From Pseudanabaena sp. SR411 (GTDB lineage Bacteria > Cyanobacteriota > Cyanobacteriia > Pseudanabaenales > Pseudanabaenaceae): a stretch of DNA of 64,000 nucleotides. The translations under genes were made by a program, and so were the position numbers. This document shows positions 52,538-60,872 of the stretch, one piece after another. A model generated the notes under the pieces. That model was not told the origin of the DNA and did no database searches. It saw only the letters and a list, made by a program, of their open reading frames with translations. Within the stretch, counting starts at the first letter, position 1. The number at the start of each line of letters is the position of its first letter. Where the stretch lies: contig NZ_NDHW01000084.1 in the NCBI RefSeq assembly GCF_002251945.1, positions 21,742 through 85,741 of the forward strand. The letters run 5' to 3'.

Positions 52538-53109
52538 CTGTATTGGCGTTTGTGATATGACTGCAATTGGTAAATATGATAAAACAATTGCCAAAAATAT
52601 TTTTCGGTTAATCCACAGGTAGAAGCACCTCGCAAAACAACATTGGAATACCAATCATTGGGAGCAAGTTCACGAGATAGCTTATTGACTACGCTATAGG
52701 TTCTGACATTGGTGTAAACAGTTTGACCAACAGTAACTGTAATCAGTTCATGCTGATAGCCACCCCTCGATACATCCTCACGTAGATCGAGCTGATCGCT
52801 TAAACGCATCGGTAAGCAATATAAAACTCCTTCAACATGTGAATTCGGATCTTTGACAATATCTAAGCAGCCGCAATCACGATGGGGCGAACGATAATAA
52901 AAACCAAGCTTATATCCACTCAAACGCGCCACACCTACAACATAATGATGGGCTGTCTCCCCAAGCGATCGCTTCAAATCCACAGGACACATACAGGAAC
53001 CGTAAGCAAAATAATAAAACATCGGTTCTGATTGACCACATAACCCCAGATCAGAACTTTCTGAAGTCTGTAACTGTTGTATTTGCTGTGATTTGAGCGG
53101 ATCTACCAT
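52534..53109 (-). CDS. Gamma-glutamylcyclotransferase-like protein
   Basis: 191 residues, or 162 from ATG at 53022. The GGCT fold motif appears as YFAYGSCMCP (usually YGSNM) followed by a beta-barrel pattern and EGVLYCLP. Family members release 5-oxoproline from gamma-glutamyl compounds; the usual catalytic Glu cannot be assigned surely (candidates in LDLREDVSRGGYQHE). Notably rich in Cys (YGSCMC, HRDCGCL, LYCL, STCGL), which hints at a redox or metal property. Start undecided: no clear ribosome site at either ATG. Confidence 0.75.
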   Translation of the reverse strand: MVDPLKSQQIQQLQTSESSDLGLCGQSEPMFYYFAYGSCMCPVDLKRSLGETAHHYVVGVARLSGYKLGFYYRSPHRDCGCLDIVKDPNSHVEGVLYCLPMRLSDQLDLREDVSRGGYQHELITVTVGQTVYTNVRTYSVVNKLSRELAPNDWYSNVVLRGASTCGLTEKYFWQLFYHIYQLQSYHKRQYS

Positions 53110-53274
53110 ATCTGTAAGTTAGGCAAAAGCTTTTTAGTATTCTGGGATACCTGCCAAAAGTATAAGGCTTTGTGTATGCTCATCAGAGTTAACAATAAGA
53201 TGAATTTTTTGAGCTAAAAAGACTCTATTGCTAATTGATCTAATCAAGTATGTCGCACCTAATTTTAAAAAAAT

Positions 53275-54498
53275 ATGCCTGAATATACAAAAGAAGATCT
53301 AGAACCAGAATCTTTGTTAAATGATCAAGATCAAGAAACTCAGTTATCGGCAAAGCCACAATTATGGGAATTAGCAGTAGTTTTTGCGAAGCTTGGCGCG
53401 ATCGCCTTTGGGGGGCCAGCCGCCCATATCGCGCAGATAGAATTAGAAGTAGTGCAACGTCATCGCTGGCTGAGTCGCGAGAAATTATTAGATTTACTGG
53501 GGATTACGAATCTGATTCCAGGTCCTAATTCGACGGAGTTAGTAATTCATGTTGGACTAGAACAAGGAGGATGGCTAGGGGCGATCGTCGCAGGCGCGAG
53601 TTTTATTATTCCTGCGATGTTATTGGTATGGGGATTGGCGATCGTTTATGTCGAGTATCAAACTATTCCCACGGTTGGATGGTTGCTATATGGAGTTAAG
53701 CCCGTAATTATTGCGATTATTGCTCAAGCATTATGGAAATTAGGGCGATCGGCGCTAAAAAATGCCACAACTTGGAGTGCAGGGATTTTCGTATTAGTTC
53801 TATATTTCCTAAACGTTAACGAAATTGTCCTCATGCTCGGTGCAGGTGTCGCCGTAACCCTAGTTCGTAACCTTAGCTTCCTCAAGAATCCTAAATCTCT
53901 CTCTAGCATTCTTTTTCCTTTTTCCTTTTTCCCTTTACCTTTAAGCGCCGTTACTACCGAAACCACTCTTAAACCTTGGACTGCTGTATTCTTCAGCTTT
54001 GTGAAAATTGGTTCAGTTCTCTATGGTAGTGGCTATGTGCTACTAGCATTTGTCCAGCAGGAATTTGTTGATCGCAATTGGTTGACATCCCAACAATTGC
54101 TAGATGCAGTGGCGATTGGGCAGTTTACCCCTGGACCAGTATTAACCACTGCAACATTTATCGGTTACATCTTGGCAGGAAATTTAGGGGCGATCGCTGC
54201 CACGATTGGCATTTTTTTACCAGCTTTTATCTTAGTTCCTGTCATTAATCCCTTTGTCTCCAAATTACGAAAGTCTCCTTGGACAGCAGGTTTTCTGGAT
54301 GGAGTTAATGCTGCTTCCATTGGATTGATGGCGGCTGTAGCTTGGGAATTAGGGCGTGGAACTCTGATTGATATCTGGACAGTTCTTGTAGCGATCGCTA
54401 GTCTGGCAATTTTGCTTAAATTCCCTAAAGTTAATTCGGCTTGGTTAATTATCGTTGGCGGTGCGATCGGTTGGCTGCTTAAATTTAAGACAGTATAA
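53275..54498 (+). CDS. chrA: Chromate transporter ChrA
   Basis: 407 residues, two CHR domains in one chain. N-terminal half has AFGGPAAHIAQIE and NLIPGPNSTELVIHVG; C-terminal half has YGSGYVLLAFVQQEF and GQFTPGPVLTTATFIGYI. About ten membrane helices. Long-chain ChrA proteins export chromate; whether chromate is the true substrate here is inference. The linker between halves (about 205-235) is a low-complexity Phe/Pro/Leu stretch from a pyrimidine-rich DNA run (53910-53945), absent from typical relatives. Confidence 0.92.
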   Translation: MPEYTKEDLEPESLLNDQDQETQLSAKPQLWELAVVFAKLGAIAFGGPAAHIAQIELEVVQRHRWLSREKLLDLLGITNLIPGPNSTELVIHVGLEQGGWLGAIVAGASFIIPAMLLVWGLAIVYVEYQTIPTVGWLLYGVKPVIIAIIAQALWKLGRSALKNATTWSAGIFVLVLYFLNVNEIVLMLGAGVAVTLVRNLSFLKNPKSLSSILFPFSFFPLPLSAVTTETTLKPWTAVFFSFVKIGSVLYGSGYVLLAFVQQEFVDRNWLTSQQLLDAVAIGQFTPGPVLTTATFIGYILAGNLGAIAATIGIFLPAFILVPVINPFVSKLRKSPWTAGFLDGVNAASIGLMAAVAWELGRGTLIDIWTVLVAIASLAILLKFPKVNSAWLIIVGGAIGWLLKFKTV

Positions 54499-54543
54499 AT
54501 TTGAAGATCGCAACAAGGTAGCGCTTTGCGCTCAAGTCCCAAC

Positions 54544-54594
54544 CAAGATAAATTTTGAAAGCGTTGCAAAGCAACGCTTTCAAAATTTATCTTG
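54544..54594. terminator. Palindrome downstream of chrA
   Basis: Perfect 24-bp arms CAAGATAAATTTTGAAAGCG to TTGC, loop AAA. Confidence 0.75.
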
Positions 54595-54637
54595 TGGCTC
54601 GTTTGTTCGGTAATTGCTGTAACATCACAGTAAAATA

Positions 54638-54689
54638 AAGAACCGAATTTCTGTGGCGTGGCTTCGTGCACCACAGAAATTCGGTTCTT
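54638..54689. repeat. Palindrome, AAGAACC family
   Basis: 19-bp perfect arms AAGAACCGAATTTCTGTGG with a central GCGTGGCTTCGTGCA that pairs partly. Left flank ACAGTAAAATA resembles the 7078 copy. It lies just upstream of tex. Confidence 0.75.
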
Positions 54690-54721
54690 GAAAAAGAATC
54701 CCTATGGAGTTGCTTCGATAA

Positions 54722-56884
54722 ATGCAAAACCCTGAACAACTGATCATCCAACTCATAGCCCAAGAACTTTCTCTTCGCACTGAACAAATTACAAATGCCC
54801 TAGAACTATTTGCCGAAGGCGCAACTATTCCCTTTGTCGCCCGCTATCGCAAAGAGCGCACAGGAGAAATGAACGAGATCCAATTAAGGGATCTCCAAGA
54901 TCGTTATGCCTATTTAACAGAACTACGCGATCGCAAAGCCGTCATTCTCCTAGCGATCGCTGATCAAGGCAAACTAACTGAGTCACTCAAAGCCAAAATT
55001 GAGGCAAGTATTCAAAAAACAGAACTCGAAGATCTCTATCTTCCCTATCGACCTAAACGGAGGACTAGAGCAGCGATCGCTAGAGAAAAAGGATTAGAAC
55101 CGCTTGCCGAAGCCATCAAAGCTTTCAACCGTCCGAATATCAATACAGCGTCATTGTCACAGGAAGCCGCTAAGTATTTATCGGAACAAGTAAAAACCGT
55201 TGAAGAAGCTCTCAAAGGTGCGTCGGATATTCTCGCGGAAGAAGTTGCGGAAAATGCCGAATATCGCGCCCATATTAGAGAATACTTGATGCAGTCGGGA
55301 GTATTTGTCTCGCAGATCAAGGCGACGCATCCCGTTGGCACGACCAAGTTTGAGATGTACCGTGACTATAGTGCAAAAGTAAAGGCGATCGCTCCCCATA
55401 ATCTTCTGGCTCTGTTGCGTGGAGAAACTGAAGAGATCCTCACCCTTAATCTAGACTTTGACGAAGCCCATATCCTTGATTATTTAGAATCGCAGCAGAT
55501 TCGGGCGAAAACTCCAGCAGTGCGGCAGTTTTATCAAGAGATGCTCAAGGATGCCTTTAATCGCTTGATTAAAACTTCCGCGATCGCCTCGGTAATCAGC
55601 GAAAAGAAAGCTTGGGCTGATGGTGAATCAATTAAAACCTTTGAAGCCAACTTGCGAGATTTACTGCTAGCTGCGCCTGCGGGGATGAAACCAACCCTTG
55701 CGATCGACCCCGGGTTTCGGACAGGATGCAAGACAGCCGTAATTAGTGAGACAGGCAAGTTTCTGGAATATCAAACTATCTTTCCGCATCAGGCGGTAGC
55801 TCAAAGAGAACAGGCGGCGCGGACTGTGAGAACTTTGATTGAGAAGTATCAAATTCAACTAATTGCGATCGGCAATGGTACGGCGGGACGAGAAACTGAT
55901 GCTTTTGTGATGGAAGTAATTCAAGGGCTGAAGAATCCGCCAATCAAAGTGATGGTCAACGAATCAGGGGCATCAATTTATTCTGCAAGTGATGTGGCAA
56001 TTTCTGAGTTTCCCGATCTCGATTTGACGGTACGCGGCGCTGTCAGCATTGGGCGACGCTTGCAAGATCCACTCGCTGAACTCGTCAAAATTGATCCCAA
56101 GTCCATCGGTGTAGGACAGTACCAGCATGATGTCGATCAGAAGTTACTGAAGAAGAAGCTAGATGAAACCGTGGAGAGTTGCGTTAACTTTGTTGGTGTA
56201 GACCTGAACACCGCTTCTAAAGAACTGCTCACGTTTGTCTCTGGACTCAGCGCCACGGTAGCGAATAACATCATTACCTATCGCAATCAAAATGGTGCTT
56301 TTCGCGATCGCCGTCATTTGCTGAAGGTTCCGAAACTAGGCGCAAAAGCCTTTGAACAAGCGGCAGGTTTTTTGCGGATTCGTGGTGGCGCTAATCCCTT
56401 AGATAGCACTGCTGTGCATCCTGAAAGTTATAGTGTTGTGGAGGCGATCGCCCGCGATCTGAATGTGCCGCTATCGGAAATCTCGCAAGCGGCGGATAAG
56501 CTGAAAACAGTTAGCCTTAAGCAATATGTGACGGATGCGATCGGTGAGCCAACCTTGCGCGATATCTTGCGGGAATTAGAAAAACCAGGGCGTGACCCGC
56601 GTGCTGAGTTCAAGTATGCGACTTTCAGTGATGCGATTCAGAAAATCTCTGATATGCAAATTGGGATGGAGATAGAAGGAATTATTACTAATGTGGCTAA
56701 CTTTGGTGCATTTGTGGATATTGGGGTGCATCAAGATGGATTAATCCATATTTCGCAATTAGCCGATCGCTTTGTCAGCGATCCAAAGCAAATTGTCAAG
56801 GTTGGTCAGGTGGTAAAGGTGCGAGTTTTAGAGGTAAATGAATCTTTGAAACGGATTAGTTTATCGATGCGATCGGCGCATTAG
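54722..56884 (+). CDS. tex: Tex family RNA-binding protein
   Basis: 720 residues. Order: helical N-terminal domain with TIPFVARYRKERTGEMNE, YqgF/RNase H-like domain (LAIDPGFRTGCKTAVI, near 325-450), helix-hairpin-helix units (TASKELLTFVSGLSATVANNI), and a C-terminal S1 domain (GMEIEGIITNVANFGAFVDIGVHQDGLIHIS, read in parts). Tex binds nucleic acid and acts on stalled RNA polymerase or transcription accuracy in other bacteria. Full length. ATG at 54722. Confidence 0.95.
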   Translation: MQNPEQLIIQLIAQELSLRTEQITNALELFAEGATIPFVARYRKERTGEMNEIQLRDLQDRYAYLTELRDRKAVILLAIADQGKLTESLKAKIEASIQKTELEDLYLPYRPKRRTRAAIAREKGLEPLAEAIKAFNRPNINTASLSQEAAKYLSEQVKTVEEALKGASDILAEEVAENAEYRAHIREYLMQSGVFVSQIKATHPVGTTKFEMYRDYSAKVKAIAPHNLLALLRGETEEILTLNLDFDEAHILDYLESQQIRAKTPAVRQFYQEMLKDAFNRLIKTSAIASVISEKKAWADGESIKTFEANLRDLLLAAPAGMKPTLAIDPGFRTGCKTAVISETGKFLEYQTIFPHQAVAQREQAARTVRTLIEKYQIQLIAIGNGTAGRETDAFVMEVIQGLKNPPIKVMVNESGASIYSASDVAISEFPDLDLTVRGAVSIGRRLQDPLAELVKIDPKSIGVGQYQHDVDQKLLKKKLDETVESCVNFVGVDLNTASKELLTFVSGLSATVANNIITYRNQNGAFRDRRHLLKVPKLGAKAFEQAAGFLRIRGGANPLDSTAVHPESYSVVEAIARDLNVPLSEISQAADKLKTVSLKQYVTDAIGEPTLRDILRELEKPGRDPRAEFKYATFSDAIQKISDMQIGMEIEGIITNVANFGAFVDIGVHQDGLIHISQLADRFVSDPKQIVKVGQVVKVRVLEVNESLKRISLSMRSAH

Positions 56885-56967
56885 TTCTCTCCCAAATCAG
56901 GGTAGAGCAGAGCGCTACCTTACTTCTTGTCGTAAGGCGATGTTAAATTTCTAGGTACACTGGCAAA

Positions 56968-58053
56968 TTACGTTAATTTCTTGGTTTGATTAAGGAAATA
57001 ATCGTGAAATTCTTGGATGTTAAGCGATCGCGTCGAATTGCCAGAACGGATATAGAATTCTATGCCTTTTTCTGATTTTAAAAATGCTGCTTGTGGGGAT
57101 TTACGGACATATACGCCGCAAACATCTTGCTCATTGATTTTGACAAATCGAAGTTTTAAATATGGTAGAAATTTTTTGCCGATGCTAGTCTCAATAAGCT
57201 GTACAAGATGTCTTTCAAATTGATCAAGGTTTCGATTACTTAAACAATCTAAGTCTTTGGACAGTCCAAAAATCTTGCCATCGTCTTCAACTCCAATCAA
57301 TAAAGTCCCACCATCAGCATTTAAGAAAGCGGCTATGGTTTTTAGAGTATTAAGCTGTAATTTTCTGTTTTCTTTCTTCTCGCGTACATCCCATTGCAAT
57401 GAACTTTTGAATTCTAGTTTGTCACTTTCGCCTAGTTGGATTAGTTCTGAGATTGGTCGCAAGTCGCCAATTTTCTTAATGGTTGTCGTAAATCTTCTGA
57501 GTTTTCTTTCTTCTAAGCGTTGGTATAGTTCGTCTTCTGTATCTGCTGATTCGATGACAACTTGATTGGCGATCGCGATGTATTGTCCCCAATATTTGGC
57601 TTCTAGATCTTGCTGATTTTCTTCCAACCATTGCTGATTTGGGAGATTGCCCCAGCGATTGAGATAGGCGATCGCTTCTTGAATTGAATCATTGAGGGTA
57701 TCAAATGCGTTACCTGTGGGCGGATTTTTGGATATGTAGTCCCAAGCCTTTGATTTCCAAGCGCGATAGCAATCTTCTAATGACTCATTGGCAGTGAAAA
57801 TAATCACGACTGAGGATAGATTTCGCTGTTGTACCCAATCAAGAATAGTAAAACCTGCATCAACCTCATCGTACATCCGCATATCTGAAATCACGACATC
57901 AAAGGGAGATGCTAGTTTTTCTAATGCCTCTGATGTGGTGGTGGCGGTAACGATTTCCTGATAGCCAAAGTCTTCCCGTAACCACGTTAGTAATTCATTC
58001 AAGTTATCGGCTCGGTCTTCGATTACTAAGAGATGGACGTTTTGGGTTTGCAT
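56968..58053 (-). CDS. Response regulator with C-terminal AlbA_2 (Schlafen-like) domain
   Basis: 361 residues. REC domain (1-125) with Glu12-Asp13, phospho-acceptor Asp57 (VVISDMRMYD), Thr87 (IIFTANES) and Lys109 (YISKNPP). A middle helical region (130-195, YWGQYIAIANQVVIESADTEDELY) then an AlbA_2/Schlafen AAA_4-type domain (205-325): ESDKLEFKSSLQW, TIAAFLNADGGTLLIGVEDDGKIFGL, GIEFYIRSGNSTR. AlbA_2 domains occur in putative nucleic-acid binding and defence-linked proteins. The gene lies 38 bases downstream of a TPR histidine kinase in the same direction, so they likely form a two-component pair. Confidence 0.88.
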   Translation of the reverse strand: MQTQNVHLLVIEDRADNLNELLTWLREDFGYQEIVTATTTSEALEKLASPFDVVISDMRMYDEVDAGFTILDWVQQRNLSSVVIIFTANESLEDCYRAWKSKAWDYISKNPPTGNAFDTLNDSIQEAIAYLNRWGNLPNQQWLEENQQDLEAKYWGQYIAIANQVVIESADTEDELYQRLEERKLRRFTTTIKKIGDLRPISELIQLGESDKLEFKSSLQWDVREKKENRKLQLNTLKTIAAFLNADGGTLLIGVEDDGKIFGLSKDLDCLSNRNLDQFERHLVQLIETSIGKKFLPYLKLRFVKINEQDVCGVYVRKSPQAAFLKSEKGIEFYIRSGNSTRSLNIQEFHDYFLNQTKKLT

Positions 58054-58091
58054 GGGTGATTTCTATTTTTGTGTATTTCTACAATGTTTTG

Positions 58092-60821
58092 CTACAAAGC
58101 GTTTGAGGATAGATAAGGCAAATATATCTGAAATCTTACACCTTTACCTGCTTCGCCAACTTCCCGAATTTGTCCACCCATTTTTTTGATGGTTTTACGG
58201 GCAATAAATAGTCCTAAGCCGCTACCTTTGTCTTCGGGGGATGTGGTTTTTAATGGTTGAAAGATCCAATCTTTTTTGTCGTTTGGTACGCCTTGACCGT
58301 TATCTGTAAATTCTATATATAAAAATTTGCGATCGCCAGGGATTTTGGGACTGCTAATATCTTGTGGGTTAAGCAGATCGCTGGAATACATACGAATCGA
58401 TAAATTAGAGTTGCCGTGATTGTGTTTGAGGGAGTTTTCCACAAGTTCATTGAGGATGCTTTTGATCTTTTCTTCATCACCATCAAATTCTGAGTCAGGA
58501 TTACGAATGTCCAGACGAATACGCACACCATCAATGCGAGGTTGACTTGTCCAGTTTGCTGGCTCCCATTTTTCAAATAATTGATGGACTAGAAAATGAT
58601 TTCTACGAATGGTTTTACCTTCGTTAATAGATTTGAGATCGTTGATCGCTTTTTGAGTAATTTTTAGCTGTAAAATTAATTTTTCAAACTGTTGGTATTG
58701 TTGATCTTCAGCCGTAAGTTTACGCATGGCACGGCGAGTTTTGGACTCAATTACGGCGAGTTGATTGTTTACTTCGTCAGAGATGTCATGGGCAGTTTTG
58801 GAAACAATTTCTATTAGCTGTTTGTAGTTACTTGGAGCAATCCCAGCGATCGCTGCTTTTTCATTGGCTCTCTGACTGGCGATACCTTGTTGTAACTTTT
58901 CAAAGTCATTCACTATTTCTTTAACGAGAGGATGTTCTCCCTGCATTCTCCTGAGCAAGCGATTAGAAATCGATCTCAGCACTGCAATTTCGTTGCCAAT
59001 TTTGTGATACATGGCACGATAGAGCATTTCGATATCATCAATTTGTTCTTCATCGGCTCCAAATAGCTCGTAAGAAGTTTCTGCATCAGCGTTAAGGGCG
59101 ATCGCTTTCATGGCTTCAGCATAGCGCGGTGAGTCTTCTTGAATTTTGAGTAATAAATTAATTGCTTCTTGACTATTTGGATTTGTTGCTAAAAGGCTAC
59201 GGGCGGCATAGAGAATAGTTTTATCTTGTTCATCTGAGTTAGTGATCGCTTCATCAAAGAACTGTTTCCCTAAGTCAGCTTGCCCTAATCGATAATACAA
59301 GCGCCCAAGATTTAATCGAATAATATTAGCGTGATAAGGCTTTTGTGATGACAAATCAATTGACAAAAGTTGTGTAAGTGCTTTTTTAAGATCACCTTTT
59401 GCTTCTAGCTGTTGGGCATATTGTAATCGAGCATAGGAATTATCTGGGCGAAGTTCGATTAATCGCTGCCATGAAGAGGATTGTTCTAAGGCATTTGCAT
59501 AAAAAGTTAATGTATGAACATCATTCCCATCTAATTGTAAGGAATGCTCAAATAATTCAAAAGCATGTTGATATTGCCCTTGTTGTACCAAGGCATTTGC
59601 ATAATAAGTTAATGTGCGAACATGATTTCCATCTAATTTTAGGGAACGCTCAAATAATTCAAAAGCACGTTGATATTGCCCTTGTTGTACCGAGGCATTT
59701 GCATAACAAGTTAATGTGCGAACATCATTTCCATCTAATTGTAAGGAATGTTCAAATAATTCAAAAGCACGTTGATATTGCCCTTGTTGTACCAAGGCGT
59801 TTGCGTAGCTATTTAATGTAGGAACATGATTTCCATCTAATTGTAAGGAATGCTCAAATAATTCAAAGGCACGTTGATATTGCTCTTGTTGTACCAAGGC
59901 ATTTGCGTAGCTATTTAATGTAGGAATATTGTTTTTGTGTGATTGTAAGCATTGCTCAAATAATTCAAAAGCACGTTGATATTGCTCTTGTTGTACTAAT
60001 GCATTTGAATAACTAGTTAATGTATGAACATTATTCCTATCTAATTTTAGGCATTGTTCAAATAGTTCATTGGAACGTTGATATTGCTCTTGTCGTACTA
60101 ATTCGTTTGCATAACTAGTTAATGTACGAATATCATTTCCATCTAATTTTAAGCATTGTTCAAATAGTTCACTAGCACGTTGATATTGCCCTTGTCGTAC
60201 CAAGGCATTTGCATAACAAGTTAATGTGCGAACATGATTTCTATCTAATTGCAAGGAGTACTCAAATAATTCAAAAGCACGTTGATATTTTTCTTGTTCT
60301 ACTAATGCATTCGCGTAGCTATTTAATGTAGGAATATTATTTTTGCTAAATCGTAAGCATTGTTCAAATAGCTCATTGGATTTTTTGTAAGCACCAGACA
60401 TTGCTGCTGCTCTACCATATGCTGACATAAGTATTATGTTATTTGGCTCAAGTTTTAAGCCATAGTCAAAAAGTTCAAATACTCTTGCAAAGTTTTTCTG
60501 ATTATTTAAGGATTTAATGTAACTAAAAATATTTTTAATGCTGTCTGGTTCTAATTTTAAGCACTTTTCAAATAGTTCACCTGCTATGCTATGTTTTCCA
60601 GCATCTCTCATTGCCTTAGCATAATCAGCAATAATTTCAGCATTATTCGGATAGATCGCTAGAGCTTCTTCAAATAATGCGATCGCCTCTTCCAACTTCC
60701 CAACCTTAGCTAAATCTCTAGCTTTTTTGCTCAGTTCCCTTGCCTTCGCTAAATCACTAGAAGTTATTACTTCGCTAGAAGCATTTCTCTTATTTGCACC
60801 TTGCGAAGTAGAACTAGTCAT
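58092..60821 (-). CDS. TPR-repeat histidine kinase
   Basis: 909 residues, soluble, no membrane segment. About twelve 34-residue TPR units occupy residues 25-430; units 5-12 are nearly identical (YANALVQQGQYQRAFELFE type). More divergent TPR-like helices follow to about 600. The kinase part has a helical dimerisation segment with a candidate His678 (KTAHDISDEVNNQL), then a HATPase domain with LNELVENSLKHN, FTDNGQGVP and GSGLGLFIARKT. MYHKIGNEIAVLR upstream is a second His-bearing helix. The TPR array probably binds a protein or peptide partner. Paired with the downstream REC-AlbA_2 gene. Confidence 0.88.
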   Translation of the reverse strand: MTSSTSQGANKRNASSEVITSSDLAKARELSKKARDLAKVGKLEEAIALFEEALAIYPNNAEIIADYAKAMRDAGKHSIAGELFEKCLKLEPDSIKNIFSYIKSLNNQKNFARVFELFDYGLKLEPNNIILMSAYGRAAAMSGAYKKSNELFEQCLRFSKNNIPTLNSYANALVEQEKYQRAFELFEYSLQLDRNHVRTLTCYANALVRQGQYQRASELFEQCLKLDGNDIRTLTSYANELVRQEQYQRSNELFEQCLKLDRNNVHTLTSYSNALVQQEQYQRAFELFEQCLQSHKNNIPTLNSYANALVQQEQYQRAFELFEHSLQLDGNHVPTLNSYANALVQQGQYQRAFELFEHSLQLDGNDVRTLTCYANASVQQGQYQRAFELFERSLKLDGNHVRTLTYYANALVQQGQYQHAFELFEHSLQLDGNDVHTLTFYANALEQSSSWQRLIELRPDNSYARLQYAQQLEAKGDLKKALTQLLSIDLSSQKPYHANIIRLNLGRLYYRLGQADLGKQFFDEAITNSDEQDKTILYAARSLLATNPNSQEAINLLLKIQEDSPRYAEAMKAIALNADAETSYELFGADEEQIDDIEMLYRAMYHKIGNEIAVLRSISNRLLRRMQGEHPLVKEIVNDFEKLQQGIASQRANEKAAIAGIAPSNYKQLIEIVSKTAHDISDEVNNQLAVIESKTRRAMRKLTAEDQQYQQFEKLILQLKITQKAINDLKSINEGKTIRRNHFLVHQLFEKWEPANWTSQPRIDGVRIRLDIRNPDSEFDGDEEKIKSILNELVENSLKHNHGNSNLSIRMYSSDLLNPQDISSPKIPGDRKFLYIEFTDNGQGVPNDKKDWIFQPLKTTSPEDKGSGLGLFIARKTIKKMGGQIREVGEAGKGVRFQIYLPYLSSNAL
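59500..60330 (-). repeat. Tandem 102-base TPR-coding repeats
   Basis: About eight consecutive units of 102 bases, each encoding one 34-residue TPR, with high DNA identity between neighbours. The spacing and in-frame translation explain the repeat; it is not CRISPR. Such arrays can expand or contract by recombination. Confidence 0.85.
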
Positions 60822-60872
60822 ATCAAAACCCTGCCTATCCTTAACTCATATTCTAAAATTTCAAAAAACTAC

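Noticed and set aside
59399-59821. Plus-strand 140-codon frame with internal repeats
   Set aside because: It is the antisense image of the TPR repeats of the kinase gene.
59500-60330. Regularly spaced repeats resembling a CRISPR array
   Set aside because: Unit length is exactly 102 bases, continuous and in frame with TPR motifs; there are no unrelated spacers and no cas genes.
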